Made by a program: the position numbers and the translations under genes. This document shows positions 36,263 to 44,304 of a DNA stretch of 64,000 bases, in pieces; position 1 is the stretch's first letter; each line of letters starts with the position of its first letter. The notes beneath the pieces are model-generated. The model was not told where the DNA came from. It saw nothing but the letters and a program-made list of their open reading frames with translations, and did not search any database. Location of the stretch: NCBI GenBank assembly GCA_963812915.1, contig CAWEXB010000007.1, positions 186,001-250,000 on the forward strand, written 5' to 3'. Source of the DNA: JACVRW01 sp963812915. GTDB taxonomy: Bacteria; Actinomycetota; Thermoleophilia; Solirubrobacterales; Thermoleophilaceae.

Positions 36263-37624
36263 ATGCCAAAGACGCTGTTCGACAAGATCTGGGATGCACA
36301 CGAGGTGGCCGAAAGCCTCCTCTACATCGACCTTCATCTCGTTCACGAGGTCACCTCGCCGCAGGCGTTCGAGTCGCTGCGGCTGGCGGGCCGAGAGGTA
36401 CGCCGCACCGACCGCACGCTGGCGACGGCGGACCACAACGTGCCCACCGACGGCGCCTCCGCCGCGGCCCACATCCGCGATCGCCTCTCGCGAGTGCAGG
36501 TCGAGACCCTGGAGCGCAACTGCCGCGAGTTCGGCGTGCCCGTCTACTCGATCGGCTCGGAGCGGCAGGGGATCGTGCACGTCATCGGCCCCGAGCTGGG
36601 TGTCACGCAGCCCGGAATGACGATCGTCTGCGGCGACTCGCACACCGCGACTCACGGGGCGTTCGGCGCGCTGGCCTTCGGCATCGGCACGAGCGAGGTG
36701 GAGCACGTGCTCGCCACGCAGACGCTCGGGCAGCGCAAGCCGCGCTCGATGCGCATCCGGTACGAGGGCGAGCTCGGCTACGGGGTCTCCGCCAAGGATC
36801 TGATCCTCGGAACGATCGGGCACATCGGCGTCGACGGCGGCGTCGGCCACGTCATCGAGTACGCGGGCCGCGCGATAGAGCGGCTCTCGATGGAGGGACG
36901 AATGACCGTCTGCAACATGACGATCGAGGGCGGTGGGCGCGCCGGGATGATCGCGCCGGACGACACCACCTACGCGTGGGTGGAGGGGCGCGTAGCAGCG
37001 CCCGATCCGCTGCCGCTCGATGAGTGGCGCTCCCTGCGCACCGAGGCGGGCGCCGGCTTCGACCGCGAGGCGGTCGTCGACGCCTCCGAACTGTCCCCGC
37101 AGGTGACCTGGGGCACCAATCCCGGCATGGTGGTCGACGTTACGGGCGCGGTGCCCGATCCAGACGGCGAGGGGGACGAGCGCGCACTCGAGTACATGGC
37201 GCTCGCGCCCGGAACTGCGATGCGGGAGATCCCGCTCGACCGGGTGTTCATCGGCTCGTGCACCAACTCGCGCATCGGCGACCTGCGGGAGGCCGCCGAG
37301 CTCGTGAAGGGCCGGCGGGTGGCGTCGGCGGTGAGCGCGATGGTGGTGCCCGGCTCCCAGCAGGTAAAGGCGCAAGCCGAGGCCGAGGGCCTCGACGAGG
37401 TGTTCCGCGCCGCGGGGTTCGACTGGCGCTCGGCAGGTTGCTCCATGTGCCTCGGCATGAACCCGGACATCGCCGCTCCCGGCGAGCGTGTGGCGTCCAC
37501 TTCCAATCGCAACTTCGAGGGCCGCCAGGGCCGAGGCGCCCGCTCGCACCTGGTGAGCCCGAAGATGGCTGCCGCGGCGGCTATCGAGGGGCATTTCGTC
37601 GACATCCGGGACTGGGAGGGCTAG
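36263..37624 (+). CDS. leuC: 3-isopropylmalate dehydratase large subunit LeuC
   Basis: 453 aa aconitase-family subunit isomerising 2- to 3-isopropylmalate with LeuD. 4Fe-4S ligands in GSCTNSR and GCSMCLGMN; start TLFDKIWDAHEV; active-site stretches CGDSHTATHGAFG, TSNRNFEGRQG. ATG 36263 is nine bases after the XRE-cupin stop. First biosynthetic gene of a run leuC-leuD-methyltransferase-leuB-ilvE-cimA. Confidence 0.96.
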   Translation: MPKTLFDKIWDAHEVAESLLYIDLHLVHEVTSPQAFESLRLAGREVRRTDRTLATADHNVPTDGASAAAHIRDRLSRVQVETLERNCREFGVPVYSIGSERQGIVHVIGPELGVTQPGMTIVCGDSHTATHGAFGALAFGIGTSEVEHVLATQTLGQRKPRSMRIRYEGELGYGVSAKDLILGTIGHIGVDGGVGHVIEYAGRAIERLSMEGRMTVCNMTIEGGGRAGMIAPDDTTYAWVEGRVAAPDPLPLDEWRSLRTEAGAGFDREAVVDASELSPQVTWGTNPGMVVDVTGAVPDPDGEGDERALEYMALAPGTAMREIPLDRVFIGSCTNSRIGDLREAAELVKGRRVASAVSAMVVPGSQQVKAQAEAEGLDEVFRAAGFDWRSAGCSMCLGMNPDIAAPGERVASTSNRNFEGRQGRGARSHLVSPKMAAAAAIEGHFVDIRDWEG

Positions 37625-38185
37625 ATGGACCCCGTGCGAGTCGTCGAAGGCGCAGTGTCGGTGCTCGACCGCAACGACGTCGACACCGACCAGATCATCC
37701 CCAAGCAGTTCCTCAAGCGCGTGGAGCGCACCGGCTTCGGCGAGTTCCTGTTCTACGACTGGGCCAAGCAGCCGGACTGGGATCTGCCGAGCAACCCGAT
37801 CCTCGCCACAGGCCGCAACTTCGGCTGCGGCTCGTCGCGCGAGCACGCACCGTGGGCGCTCGAGGACTACGGCTTCAAGGCGATCGTGGCGCCGAGCTTC
37901 GCCGACATCTTCTACTCGAATTGCACGAAGATCGGAATGCTGCCGGTCGTGCTCCCGGAGGCGGATGTCCGCGAGCTGATGGCGGCCCGACACGCCCGCA
38001 TCGACCTCGAGGAGCAGGAGGTTTCGTTCGCGGGGCGTCAGCGCCAGTTCGAGATCGACCCGGAGACCGCCCGCCGGCTGCTCGAGGGCCTCGACGACAT
38101 CGGAGTGACGCTCCGCCAGCAGGAGGCGATCGACCGCTACGAGCGCGACCGCCAGCGGAGCGGCCCGGTCACGACGACGCTGTGA
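37625..38185 (+). CDS. leuD: 3-isopropylmalate dehydratase small subunit LeuD
   Basis: 186 aa; ATG directly after the leuC stop codon. Swivel-domain features: DVDTDQIIPKQFLK, GRNFGCGSSREHAPWAL and NCTKIGMLPVVL. Forms the active isomerase with LeuC. Its stop overlaps the GTG of the next gene, a methyltransferase. Confidence 0.96.
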   Translation: MDPVRVVEGAVSVLDRNDVDTDQIIPKQFLKRVERTGFGEFLFYDWAKQPDWDLPSNPILATGRNFGCGSSREHAPWALEDYGFKAIVAPSFADIFYSNCTKIGMLPVVLPEADVRELMAARHARIDLEEQEVSFAGRQRQFEIDPETARRLLEGLDDIGVTLRQQEAIDRYERDRQRSGPVTTTL

Positions 38186-38925
38186 GCCGCGACTGGGACG
38201 CGGCGACCTACGATCGGGTCTCCGAGCCGCAGGTCGAGTGGGCGGCGGAGGTGCTCGGTCGCCTGCCGCTGCGCGGCGACGAGACCGTCCTCGACGCCGG
38301 GTGCGGCTCCGGTCGCGTGACCCGTCTGCTGCTGGAACGCTTGCCGGCCGGCCACGTGATCGCCGTCGACTCGGCGCCGTCGATGGTCGAGCACGCGCGC
38401 GAGGCCCTCGGCGAGCGCGCGACGGTCTTTCCCGCGAACCTCACCGAGCTCGAGCTGGAGCAACCGGTCGACGCCGTGTTCTCGAACGCCGTCTTCCACT
38501 GGATCGCCGACCACGAGCGGCTCTTCGAGCGCCTCTTCGCCGCGCTGCGGCCGGGCGGGCGGCTGGTCGCACAGTGCGGGGGCGCCGGCAACGTCGAGCG
38601 CTTCCACCGCGCGGCCGACGCCGTGGGCTCCGAGTCGCCCTACGCCGCGTACCTGGCCGACTGGACGGGCCCCTGGAACTTCGCCGGGCCGGACGAGACG
38701 GCGGCGCGGCTACGCCGCGCCGGTTTCGTCGACGTGGACGCCTGGCTCGAGCCGCGACCGGTGGCTCCGCCGGACCCGAGTGGCTACCTGCGCTCGGTCT
38801 GTCTCGGCTACCACCTCGAGCGGCTTCCCGAGGAGCTCCGTGCCGGCTACGTCGAGGCGGTGCGGGAGCGCTGCGGCCGCGAGCTCGACTACGTGCGGCT
38901 GAACACCACGGCCCGTCGTCCCTGA
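38182..38925 (+). CDS. SAM-dependent methyltransferase, trans-aconitate methyltransferase-like
   Basis: 247 aa class I methyltransferase. SAM motif I is VLDAGCGSGRVTRLLLE; then VIAVDSAPSMVEHAR, VFSNAVFHWIADH and LRPGGRLVAQCGG. The N-terminus WDAATYDRVSEPQVEWAAEVL and the FHWI segment match trans-aconitate 2-methyltransferase (Tam) relatives. It overlaps leuD (GTGA) and precedes leuB by 48 bp. Yeast Tmt1, of the same broad group, methylates both trans-aconitate and 3-isopropylmalate, so a substrate from the leucine pathway is plausible. That link is inference. Confidence 0.8.
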   Translation: MSRDWDAATYDRVSEPQVEWAAEVLGRLPLRGDETVLDAGCGSGRVTRLLLERLPAGHVIAVDSAPSMVEHAREALGERATVFPANLTELELEQPVDAVFSNAVFHWIADHERLFERLFAALRPGGRLVAQCGGAGNVERFHRAADAVGSESPYAAYLADWTGPWNFAGPDETAARLRRAGFVDVDAWLEPRPVAPPDPSGYLRSVCLGYHLERLPEELRAGYVEAVRERCGRELDYVRLNTTARRP

Positions 38926-38960
38926 GCTCGCGCGCCAGGGTCACCGCGAACCGCAGCGGA

Positions 38961-38966
38961 TAGCGT
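38961..38966 (+). promoter_or_regulatory. -10 box of leuB
   Basis: TAGCGT, 7 bp before GTG 38974, no ribosome-binding site between; fits a leaderless leuB transcript within the leucine cluster. Confidence 0.45.
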
Positions 38967-38973
38967 TCGCGCC

Positions 38974-39996
38974 GTGCCAGCACGGATCGTGACGCTGCCG
39001 GGAGACGGCATCGGGCCCGAGATCATGGGCGCCGCCCGCGAGCTGCTCGCGGCGCTCGGCGAGTTCGAGCTGGACGAGCGGCTCGTCGGCGGCGCCTCGA
39101 TCGACGCCAACGGCACCGCCCTCACCGACGAGGTGCTCGAGGCGTGCCGCGCCGCCGACGCCGTGCTGCTCGCGGCGGTCGGCGGCCCCAAGTGGGACAC
39201 GACCGACCCGGATGCGCCGCGCCCCGAACAGGGGCTGCTCGGCCTGCGGAAAGGGCTCGGCCTGTTCGCCAACCTGCGACCTGTGCGCCCGAGCCCGGCG
39301 CTGCTCGACGCCAGCCCGCTGAAGCGCGAGCGCATCGAGGGGACCGACCTGCTGGTGGTGCGCGAGCTGACCGGCGGGATCTACTTCGGCGACCGCGGCC
39401 TCGACGGCGACACGGCCCACGACACGTGCGTCTACTCCGAGGGCGAGGTCGAGCGGATCGCACGCGTCGCGTTCGGGCTCGCGCGCCGGAAGGTCACGAG
39501 CGTGGACAAGGCCAACGTGCTCGAGACGTCCCGGCTGTGGCGCAAGACGGTGGAGCGCGTGGCCGCGGCCGAGCGCACTCCGATCGAGCACATGCTCGTC
39601 GATAACGCCGCGATGCAGCTGGTCTCGCGGCCCGCCGACTTCGACGTGATCCTCACGGAGAACATGTTCGGCGACATCCTCAGTGACGAGGCGGCGATGC
39701 TCACGGGCTCGCTGGGGATGCTTCCGAGCGCGTCGCTCGGGGACGTTGCGGGGCCGGGGCTGTTCGAGCCGGTCCACGGCTCGGCTCCCGACATCGTCGG
39801 AACCGGGCAAGCGAACCCGCTCGCCATGTTCGGATCGGTCGCGCTGATGCTCCGGCACGGACTCGCTATGGAGGACGAGGCGTCTGCCCTAGAATCCGCG
39901 ATCGACAGCGCGCTCGGGGATGGCCTCCGTACTCCGGACCTGGGCGGCAACGCCACCACAGAGGCCGCCACCCGGGCGGTCGTCGCAAACCTCTAG
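38974..39996 (+). CDS. leuB: 3-isopropylmalate dehydrogenase LeuB
   Basis: 340 aa. NAD-dependent oxidative decarboxylation of 3-isopropylmalate. Opens ARIVTLPGDGIGPEIM; substrate region RKGLGLFANLRPVRP, VRELTGGIYFGDRG; Mg/NAD region NMFGDILSDEAAMLTGSLGMLPSAS and FEPVHGSAPDIVGTG. GTG 38974 fits the family N-terminus. Followed by ilvE after 8 bases. Confidence 0.96.
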   Translation: MPARIVTLPGDGIGPEIMGAARELLAALGEFELDERLVGGASIDANGTALTDEVLEACRAADAVLLAAVGGPKWDTTDPDAPRPEQGLLGLRKGLGLFANLRPVRPSPALLDASPLKRERIEGTDLLVVRELTGGIYFGDRGLDGDTAHDTCVYSEGEVERIARVAFGLARRKVTSVDKANVLETSRLWRKTVERVAAAERTPIEHMLVDNAAMQLVSRPADFDVILTENMFGDILSDEAAMLTGSLGMLPSASLGDVAGPGLFEPVHGSAPDIVGTGQANPLAMFGSVALMLRHGLAMEDEASALESAIDSALGDGLRTPDLGGNATTEAATRAVVANL

Positions 39997-40004
39997 GAGA
40001 GTGC

Positions 40005-40931
40005 GTGAATACCGCCGACCTCATCTGGCTGAACGGACAGTTCGTCGCCTGGGAGGACGCGAAGGTACACGTACTCACGCACGCGATGCACTACGGAACC
40101 GGCGTGTTCGAGGGCATTCGCGCCTACGAGACCGAGCGTGGCCCGGCCGTCTTCCGCCACCAGGACCATCTCGACCGCCTCGAGAACTCGTCGAAGCTCT
40201 ACTACATGGACCTGCCCTTCTCGAAGGAGCAGGTCCGTGAGGCCACCCATGAGTTGGTCGCCCGCAGCGGATTCAAGAGCTGCTACATCCGTCCCCTCGT
40301 CTGGCGCGGCTACGGCCCGATGGGCCTCAACCCGCTCGAGAACCCGGTCGAGGCGATGGTGGCGGTCTGGGAGTGGGGCGCCTACCTGGGCGAGGAGGGC
40401 CAGCGGAACGGGGTGCGCGCCCGAGTGTCCTCATACCGGCGCATCTCGTCCGACTCGCTGATCCCCCATGCGAAGGCGTCGGGGCAGTACCTCAACTCGG
40501 TGCTGGCGAAGATCGAGTCGCTGAAGTCCGGCTACGAGGAGGCGCTCCTGCTCGACGACCAGGGTCACGTCAGCGAGGGCACGGGCGAGAACGTCTTCGT
40601 CATCAGGGGCGGGACCATCTACACGCCTCCGCAGACCGCGGGGATCCTCGACGGGATCAATCGAAGGACCTGCGTGCAGATCGCGCGGGACCTCGGCTAC
40701 GAGGTGGTGGAGCGCGACATCGCGCGCGCCGAGGTCGCGCTGGCTGACGAGGTCTTCCTCACCGGCACCGCCTGCGAGCTCACGCCGCTGCGCGAGATCG
40801 ACGACATCGAGATCGGCCCGCCCGGGCCGATCACGCGCGAGATCCAGCGCGTGTTCAACGACGCGCTCCACGGGCGCGCGCCGCAGTACACGGAGTGGCT
40901 GGACGTCGTGCCGGTACCGTCGAAGGCGTGA
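40005..40931 (+). CDS. ilvE: branched-chain amino acid aminotransferase IlvE
   Basis: 308 aa class IV PLP transaminase performing the last step to Leu, Ile and Val. HYGTGVFEGIRAYET, the PLP lysine in PHAKASGQYLN, EGTGENVFVI and LTGTACELTPLREID. GTG 40005 has AGGAGA four bases upstream, one of the few clear ribosome-binding sites in the cluster. Its stop overlaps the cimA start (GTGA). Confidence 0.94.
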   Translation: MNTADLIWLNGQFVAWEDAKVHVLTHAMHYGTGVFEGIRAYETERGPAVFRHQDHLDRLENSSKLYYMDLPFSKEQVREATHELVARSGFKSCYIRPLVWRGYGPMGLNPLENPVEAMVAVWEWGAYLGEEGQRNGVRARVSSYRRISSDSLIPHAKASGQYLNSVLAKIESLKSGYEEALLLDDQGHVSEGTGENVFVIRGGTIYTPPQTAGILDGINRRTCVQIARDLGYEVVERDIARAEVALADEVFLTGTACELTPLREIDDIEIGPPGPITREIQRVFNDALHGRAPQYTEWLDVVPVPSKA

Positions 40932-42508
40932 CCCACGAGATCGTCGTCTACGACACGACCCTCCGTGACGGAATGCAGGGGGAGGGGATGTCGCTGTCCG
41001 TGGACGAGAAGGTGCGCGTGGCGCATGCGCTCGACGAGCTCGGCGTTCAGCTGATCGAGGCCGGCTTCCCCGCCTCCAACCCCAAGGAGGAAGCCCTCTT
41101 CGAGCTGCTCGCGCGCGAGCCCTTCGAGACGGCCGAGGTGGCGGCGTTCGGCATGACCCGCAGGCGCGACAGCGCCGCCGCCGACGACCCGGCCCTGCGT
41201 CTGCTGGCGGAGAGCTTCGCGCCCGTCTGCACGCTGGTAGGCAAGACCTGGTCGCTCCACCTCGAGAAGGTCACGAAGGTCGACCGCGAGGAGAACCTGA
41301 GGATGATCGCCGACTCGGTGGCGTTCCTCGCGGGCGAGGGCAAGCTCGTGATCTACGACGCCGAGCACTTCTTCGACGCCTTCCGCGACGACCCCGAGTA
41401 CGCGCTGCGCTGCCTTCGGGCGGCCGCCGACGCGGGGGCGGTGAACGTCACCCTTTGCGACACGAACGGCTCGTCGCTTCCCTCCGAGGTGGCGGCGGCG
41501 ACGGCCCGCGTGGCCGCGGAGCTGGAGGGGGTGCAGGTCGGCATCCACACTCACGACGACTGCGGCTGCGGCGTGGCCAACAGCCTGGTCGCGGTCGAGC
41601 GCGGCGCGCGGCTCGTGCAGGGCACGATGAACGGCTACGGCGAGCGCTGCGGCAACGCCGACCTGGTCTCGATCCTGCCCGCCCTCGAGCTGAAGCTCGG
41701 GCTCGAGTCCATCGGACGCGAACGCCTCCAGAGGCTCACGGAGACCGCCCGACTCGTGGATGAGCTCTGCAACGTGACGCCAAACCCGAACCAGCCCTAC
41801 GTGGGCGCCAACGCCTTCGCCCACAAGGGGGGAATGCACGTCGCCGGCGTCAATCGGGACGCGCGCACCTTCGAGCACATCGATCCCGCCGAGGTGGGCG
41901 CCGACCGGCGCGTGCTGGTCTCGGAGCTGTCCGGCAGGGGCACGGTGCAGGCGCGCGCGGACGTGGACGGGGACACGGCCGGACGCGTAGTCGAGCGGGT
42001 CAAGGAGCTCGAGCACCGCGGCTACCAGTTCGAGGCCGCGGACGGGTCGTTCGACCTCCTGATCCGCAAGGAGACCGGCGAATACGAGCCGCTCTTCCGG
42101 CTCGAGTCCTGGCGCGCGATCGTCGAGAAGCGCGAGGACGGGCGCGTGGAGACCGAGGCGACGATCAAGATCTGGGTCGAGGGCGAGCGCTACGTGCGCA
42201 CCGCCGAGGGGAACGGACCGGTGAACGCGCTCGACGCGGCGCTCCGCGCCGCGATCGGCGAGCGCTACCCCCACCTGCGCGACATCCAGCTCGTGAACTT
42301 CAAGGTGCGCATCCTCGACGAGCGGAAGGGCACCGGCGCAGTCACCCGGGTGCTGCTCGACGCGAGCGACGGCACCGACACCTGGGGCTCGATCGGTGTG
42401 TCCGAGAACATCATCGAGGCGAGCTGGGAGGCGCTCGTCGACTCGCTCGAGGCCGGCATGCTGCCCGGCCGAACGAGGCACACGCGGGCGCGCGCCGCCG
42501 TCACGTGA
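40928..42508 (+). CDS. cimA: (R)-citramalate synthase CimA
   Basis: 526 aa LeuA-superfamily enzyme. YDTTLRDGMQGEGMSLS, HTHDDCGCGVANSLVAV and GANAFAHKGGMHVAGV distinguish the citramalate-synthase group from leuA (which has GEQSPG and HESGIHQDG). Makes citramalate from pyruvate and acetyl-CoA, feeding isoleucine synthesis without threonine deaminase; LeuC-D and LeuB then process citramalate-derived intermediates. A C-terminal regulatory domain is present (IQLVNFKVRILDERKGTGAV). GTG 40928 overlaps the ilvE stop; its own stop overlaps the next gene. Confidence 0.9.
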   Translation: MTHEIVVYDTTLRDGMQGEGMSLSVDEKVRVAHALDELGVQLIEAGFPASNPKEEALFELLAREPFETAEVAAFGMTRRRDSAAADDPALRLLAESFAPVCTLVGKTWSLHLEKVTKVDREENLRMIADSVAFLAGEGKLVIYDAEHFFDAFRDDPEYALRCLRAAADAGAVNVTLCDTNGSSLPSEVAAATARVAAELEGVQVGIHTHDDCGCGVANSLVAVERGARLVQGTMNGYGERCGNADLVSILPALELKLGLESIGRERLQRLTETARLVDELCNVTPNPNQPYVGANAFAHKGGMHVAGVNRDARTFEHIDPAEVGADRRVLVSELSGRGTVQARADVDGDTAGRVVERVKELEHRGYQFEAADGSFDLLIRKETGEYEPLFRLESWRAIVEKREDGRVETEATIKIWVEGERYVRTAEGNGPVNALDAALRAAIGERYPHLRDIQLVNFKVRILDERKGTGAVTRVLLDASDGTDTWGSIGVSENIIEASWEALVDSLEAGMLPGRTRHTRARAAVT

Positions 42509-43641
42509 TCCCCCTGGCGCGGCCGTCCATCGGCCCCCGCGAGGAGCAGCTGGTCGTAGAGGCGCTCCGGTCGGGGCGCCTGGCGCTCGGCCCCCGGCTC
42601 CCCGAATTCGAGGCGGCCCTCTCCGCCCGCCTCCGCGGCCTCCCGATCTCCGCGGTCTCGAGCGGAACCGCCGGGCTTCACCTCGCCATACGTGCCGCGG
42701 GGATCGAGGGCGGGGACGAGGTGGTGACCACTCCGTTCAGCTTCGTGGCGTCGGCCAACTGTGTTCTGTACGAGAACGCGACGCCCGTCTTCTGCGACAT
42801 CGAGCCGCGCACACTGAACATCGACCCCGCCGCGGCGGAGGCAGCCGTCGGCGGGCGCACCACCGGGCTGTTGCCGGTGCACGTCTTCGGCTATCCGGCC
42901 GACATGCCGGCGCTCGAGCGGTTGGCCGGCGAGCGGCGGTTGTGGCTCGTCGAAGATGCGTGCGAGGCGCTCGGCGCGGTCCACGCCGACGGCGCCCCGG
43001 TCGGCGCGCGCGGCAACCTCGCGGTCTTCGGCTTCTACCCGAACAAGCAGATGACCACCGGCGAGGGTGGGGCCGTGGTCTGCCCGGTCGCGGCCGTCAA
43101 GGAGCGGATCGACTCGGAGCGCAACCAGGGTCGCGCGCCGGACATGGGCTGGCTCGACCACGACCGGCTCGGCTTCAACTACCGGCTCGACGACCTCTCG
43201 TGCGCCCTCGGCCTGGCCCAGCTGGAACGGCTCGACGAGCTGTTGGCCGGTCGGGCACGCGTGGCCGCGCGCTACTCCGAGGCGCTCGCGAATCTGGAGG
43301 GGGTGGAACCGCCGTGCCCGGACGAGGGCGGCGACCGGCGCGGCTGGTTCGTCTACGTCGTCCAGCTCCCGCGCGGGATCGACCGCGACGCGACGGTACT
43401 CGCGCTGCGCGCGCGTGGCGTGGACTCGAAGCCGTACCTGCCGGCAATCCACCTGCTCAGCTTCTATCGCGAGCGCTTCGGCCACCGCGACGGTGAGTTC
43501 CCCGTCTGCGAGGACGTCGCGCGCCGCTCGCTGGCGCTGCCCTTCTACCCGGAGCTCACCGACGGCGAAGTCGAGCAGGTGGTCGAGGCTCTGCGCGAGG
43601 TGCTGGCCACTTCGGCCGCCCGCGTCAGTCGATCGGCTTGA
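42505..43641 (+). CDS. DegT/DnrJ/EryC1/StrS-family aminotransferase
   Basis: 378 aa sugar-aminotransferase family. IPLARPSIGPREEQLVVEAL opening; VSSGTAGLHLAIRA; VEDACEALGA; PLP lysine in FYPNKQMTTGEGG; FNYRLDDLSCALGLAQL. Family members usually aminate nucleotide-linked keto-sugars. GTG 42505 overlaps the cimA stop, so it is co-translated with the branched-chain genes, yet no sugar-nucleotide gene is in the window. Substrate unknown. Its 3' end overlaps the convergent GNAT gene by 17 bp. Confidence 0.88.
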   Translation: MIPLARPSIGPREEQLVVEALRSGRLALGPRLPEFEAALSARLRGLPISAVSSGTAGLHLAIRAAGIEGGDEVVTTPFSFVASANCVLYENATPVFCDIEPRTLNIDPAAAEAAVGGRTTGLLPVHVFGYPADMPALERLAGERRLWLVEDACEALGAVHADGAPVGARGNLAVFGFYPNKQMTTGEGGAVVCPVAAVKERIDSERNQGRAPDMGWLDHDRLGFNYRLDDLSCALGLAQLERLDELLAGRARVAARYSEALANLEGVEPPCPDEGGDRRGWFVYVVQLPRGIDRDATVLALRARGVDSKPYLPAIHLLSFYRERFGHRDGEFPVCEDVARRSLALPFYPELTDGEVEQVVEALREVLATSAARVSRSA

Positions 43642-44254
43642 CCATCGCCACGAAGCCGGGCAGCGTGCGAGTGGCGGCGCGATAGGCGACCTCGTCGAAG
43701 CCCTCCTTCACGTACAGCGACCGCGCGGGCTTGTTCTCGATGGTCGTGTCGAGCGCGAGAGCGGGCAGCCCGTGGGCGCGAGCCTGCCGCTCCGCCTCGC
43801 CGAGCAGCGAGCGGGCCAGTCCCCGCCGCCGCAGGCTGCGGTCTGTGGCCAGGGCGTCGATGTAGAACGCGGCGGCCGGCGGGCTCGGCGAGGCGCGTCC
43901 ACCCAGCCAGTAGAGACGCAGCGCCCCGGGCCAGCGCCAGACCGGCGACCCACGCAGCGCGAGGCGAAGGAAGGCGCGCGAGCGCGGCAGCGCCTCATCC
44001 ACCGGGAAGCCGGCCATCGCGGCGGCGACCCGGCCCTCGACCTCGGCAATCCACACCGCGTCGGCGCCCGCCGAGTTGCCGGGCTCGTGGTAGGCGCGCT
44101 CGAGCGTGCGAAGCGCGCGTTCACGGCCTCCGGCGAAGCGGTCGTACATTACGGCCGCGCTCTCGTGGAGGAGCGGCGCTACGGCCGCGGCCTCGTCCGG
44201 CGTCGGGCGCCGCACGAGCGTCTCGGGCGTGGGTCGTCTCGCGCCGGCGCGCAC
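43625..44254 (-). CDS. GNAT-family N-acetyltransferase
   Basis: 209 aa. The acetyl-CoA-binding loop reads RRRGLARSLLGEAERQAR, preceded by FYIDALATDRSL and followed by ALDTTIENKPARSLYVKEGF. GTG 44254 is supported by TACCAT at 44263-44268 on this strand, 8 bp upstream, leaderless style. Substrate unknown. Divergent from argH, with 50 bp between starts. Confidence 0.88.
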   Translation of the reverse strand: MRAGARRPTPETLVRRPTPDEAAAVAPLLHESAAVMYDRFAGGRERALRTLERAYHEPGNSAGADAVWIAEVEGRVAAAMAGFPVDEALPRSRAFLRLALRGSPVWRWPGALRLYWLGGRASPSPPAAAFYIDALATDRSLRRRGLARSLLGEAERQARAHGLPALALDTTIENKPARSLYVKEGFDEVAYRAATRTLPGFVAMVKPID

Positions 44255-44288
44255 GAAGTCGAATGGTAAGTGGTGCCAGTCAGCGCCC

Positions 44289-44294
44289 TAGACT
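44289..44294 (+). promoter_or_regulatory. -10 box of argH
   Basis: TAGACT, 10 bp before ATG 44305, without ribosome-binding site; supports this start and a leaderless transcript. Confidence 0.45.
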
Positions 44295-44304
44295 GGGCGG
44301 CCTC

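Noticed and set aside
39000..39996. leuB as a duplicate of the dehydrogenase at 59222
   Set aside because: The two differ in substrate-loop motifs; only the 38974 gene has the LeuB RxxLGLFANLRP region, so they are paralogues with different roles.
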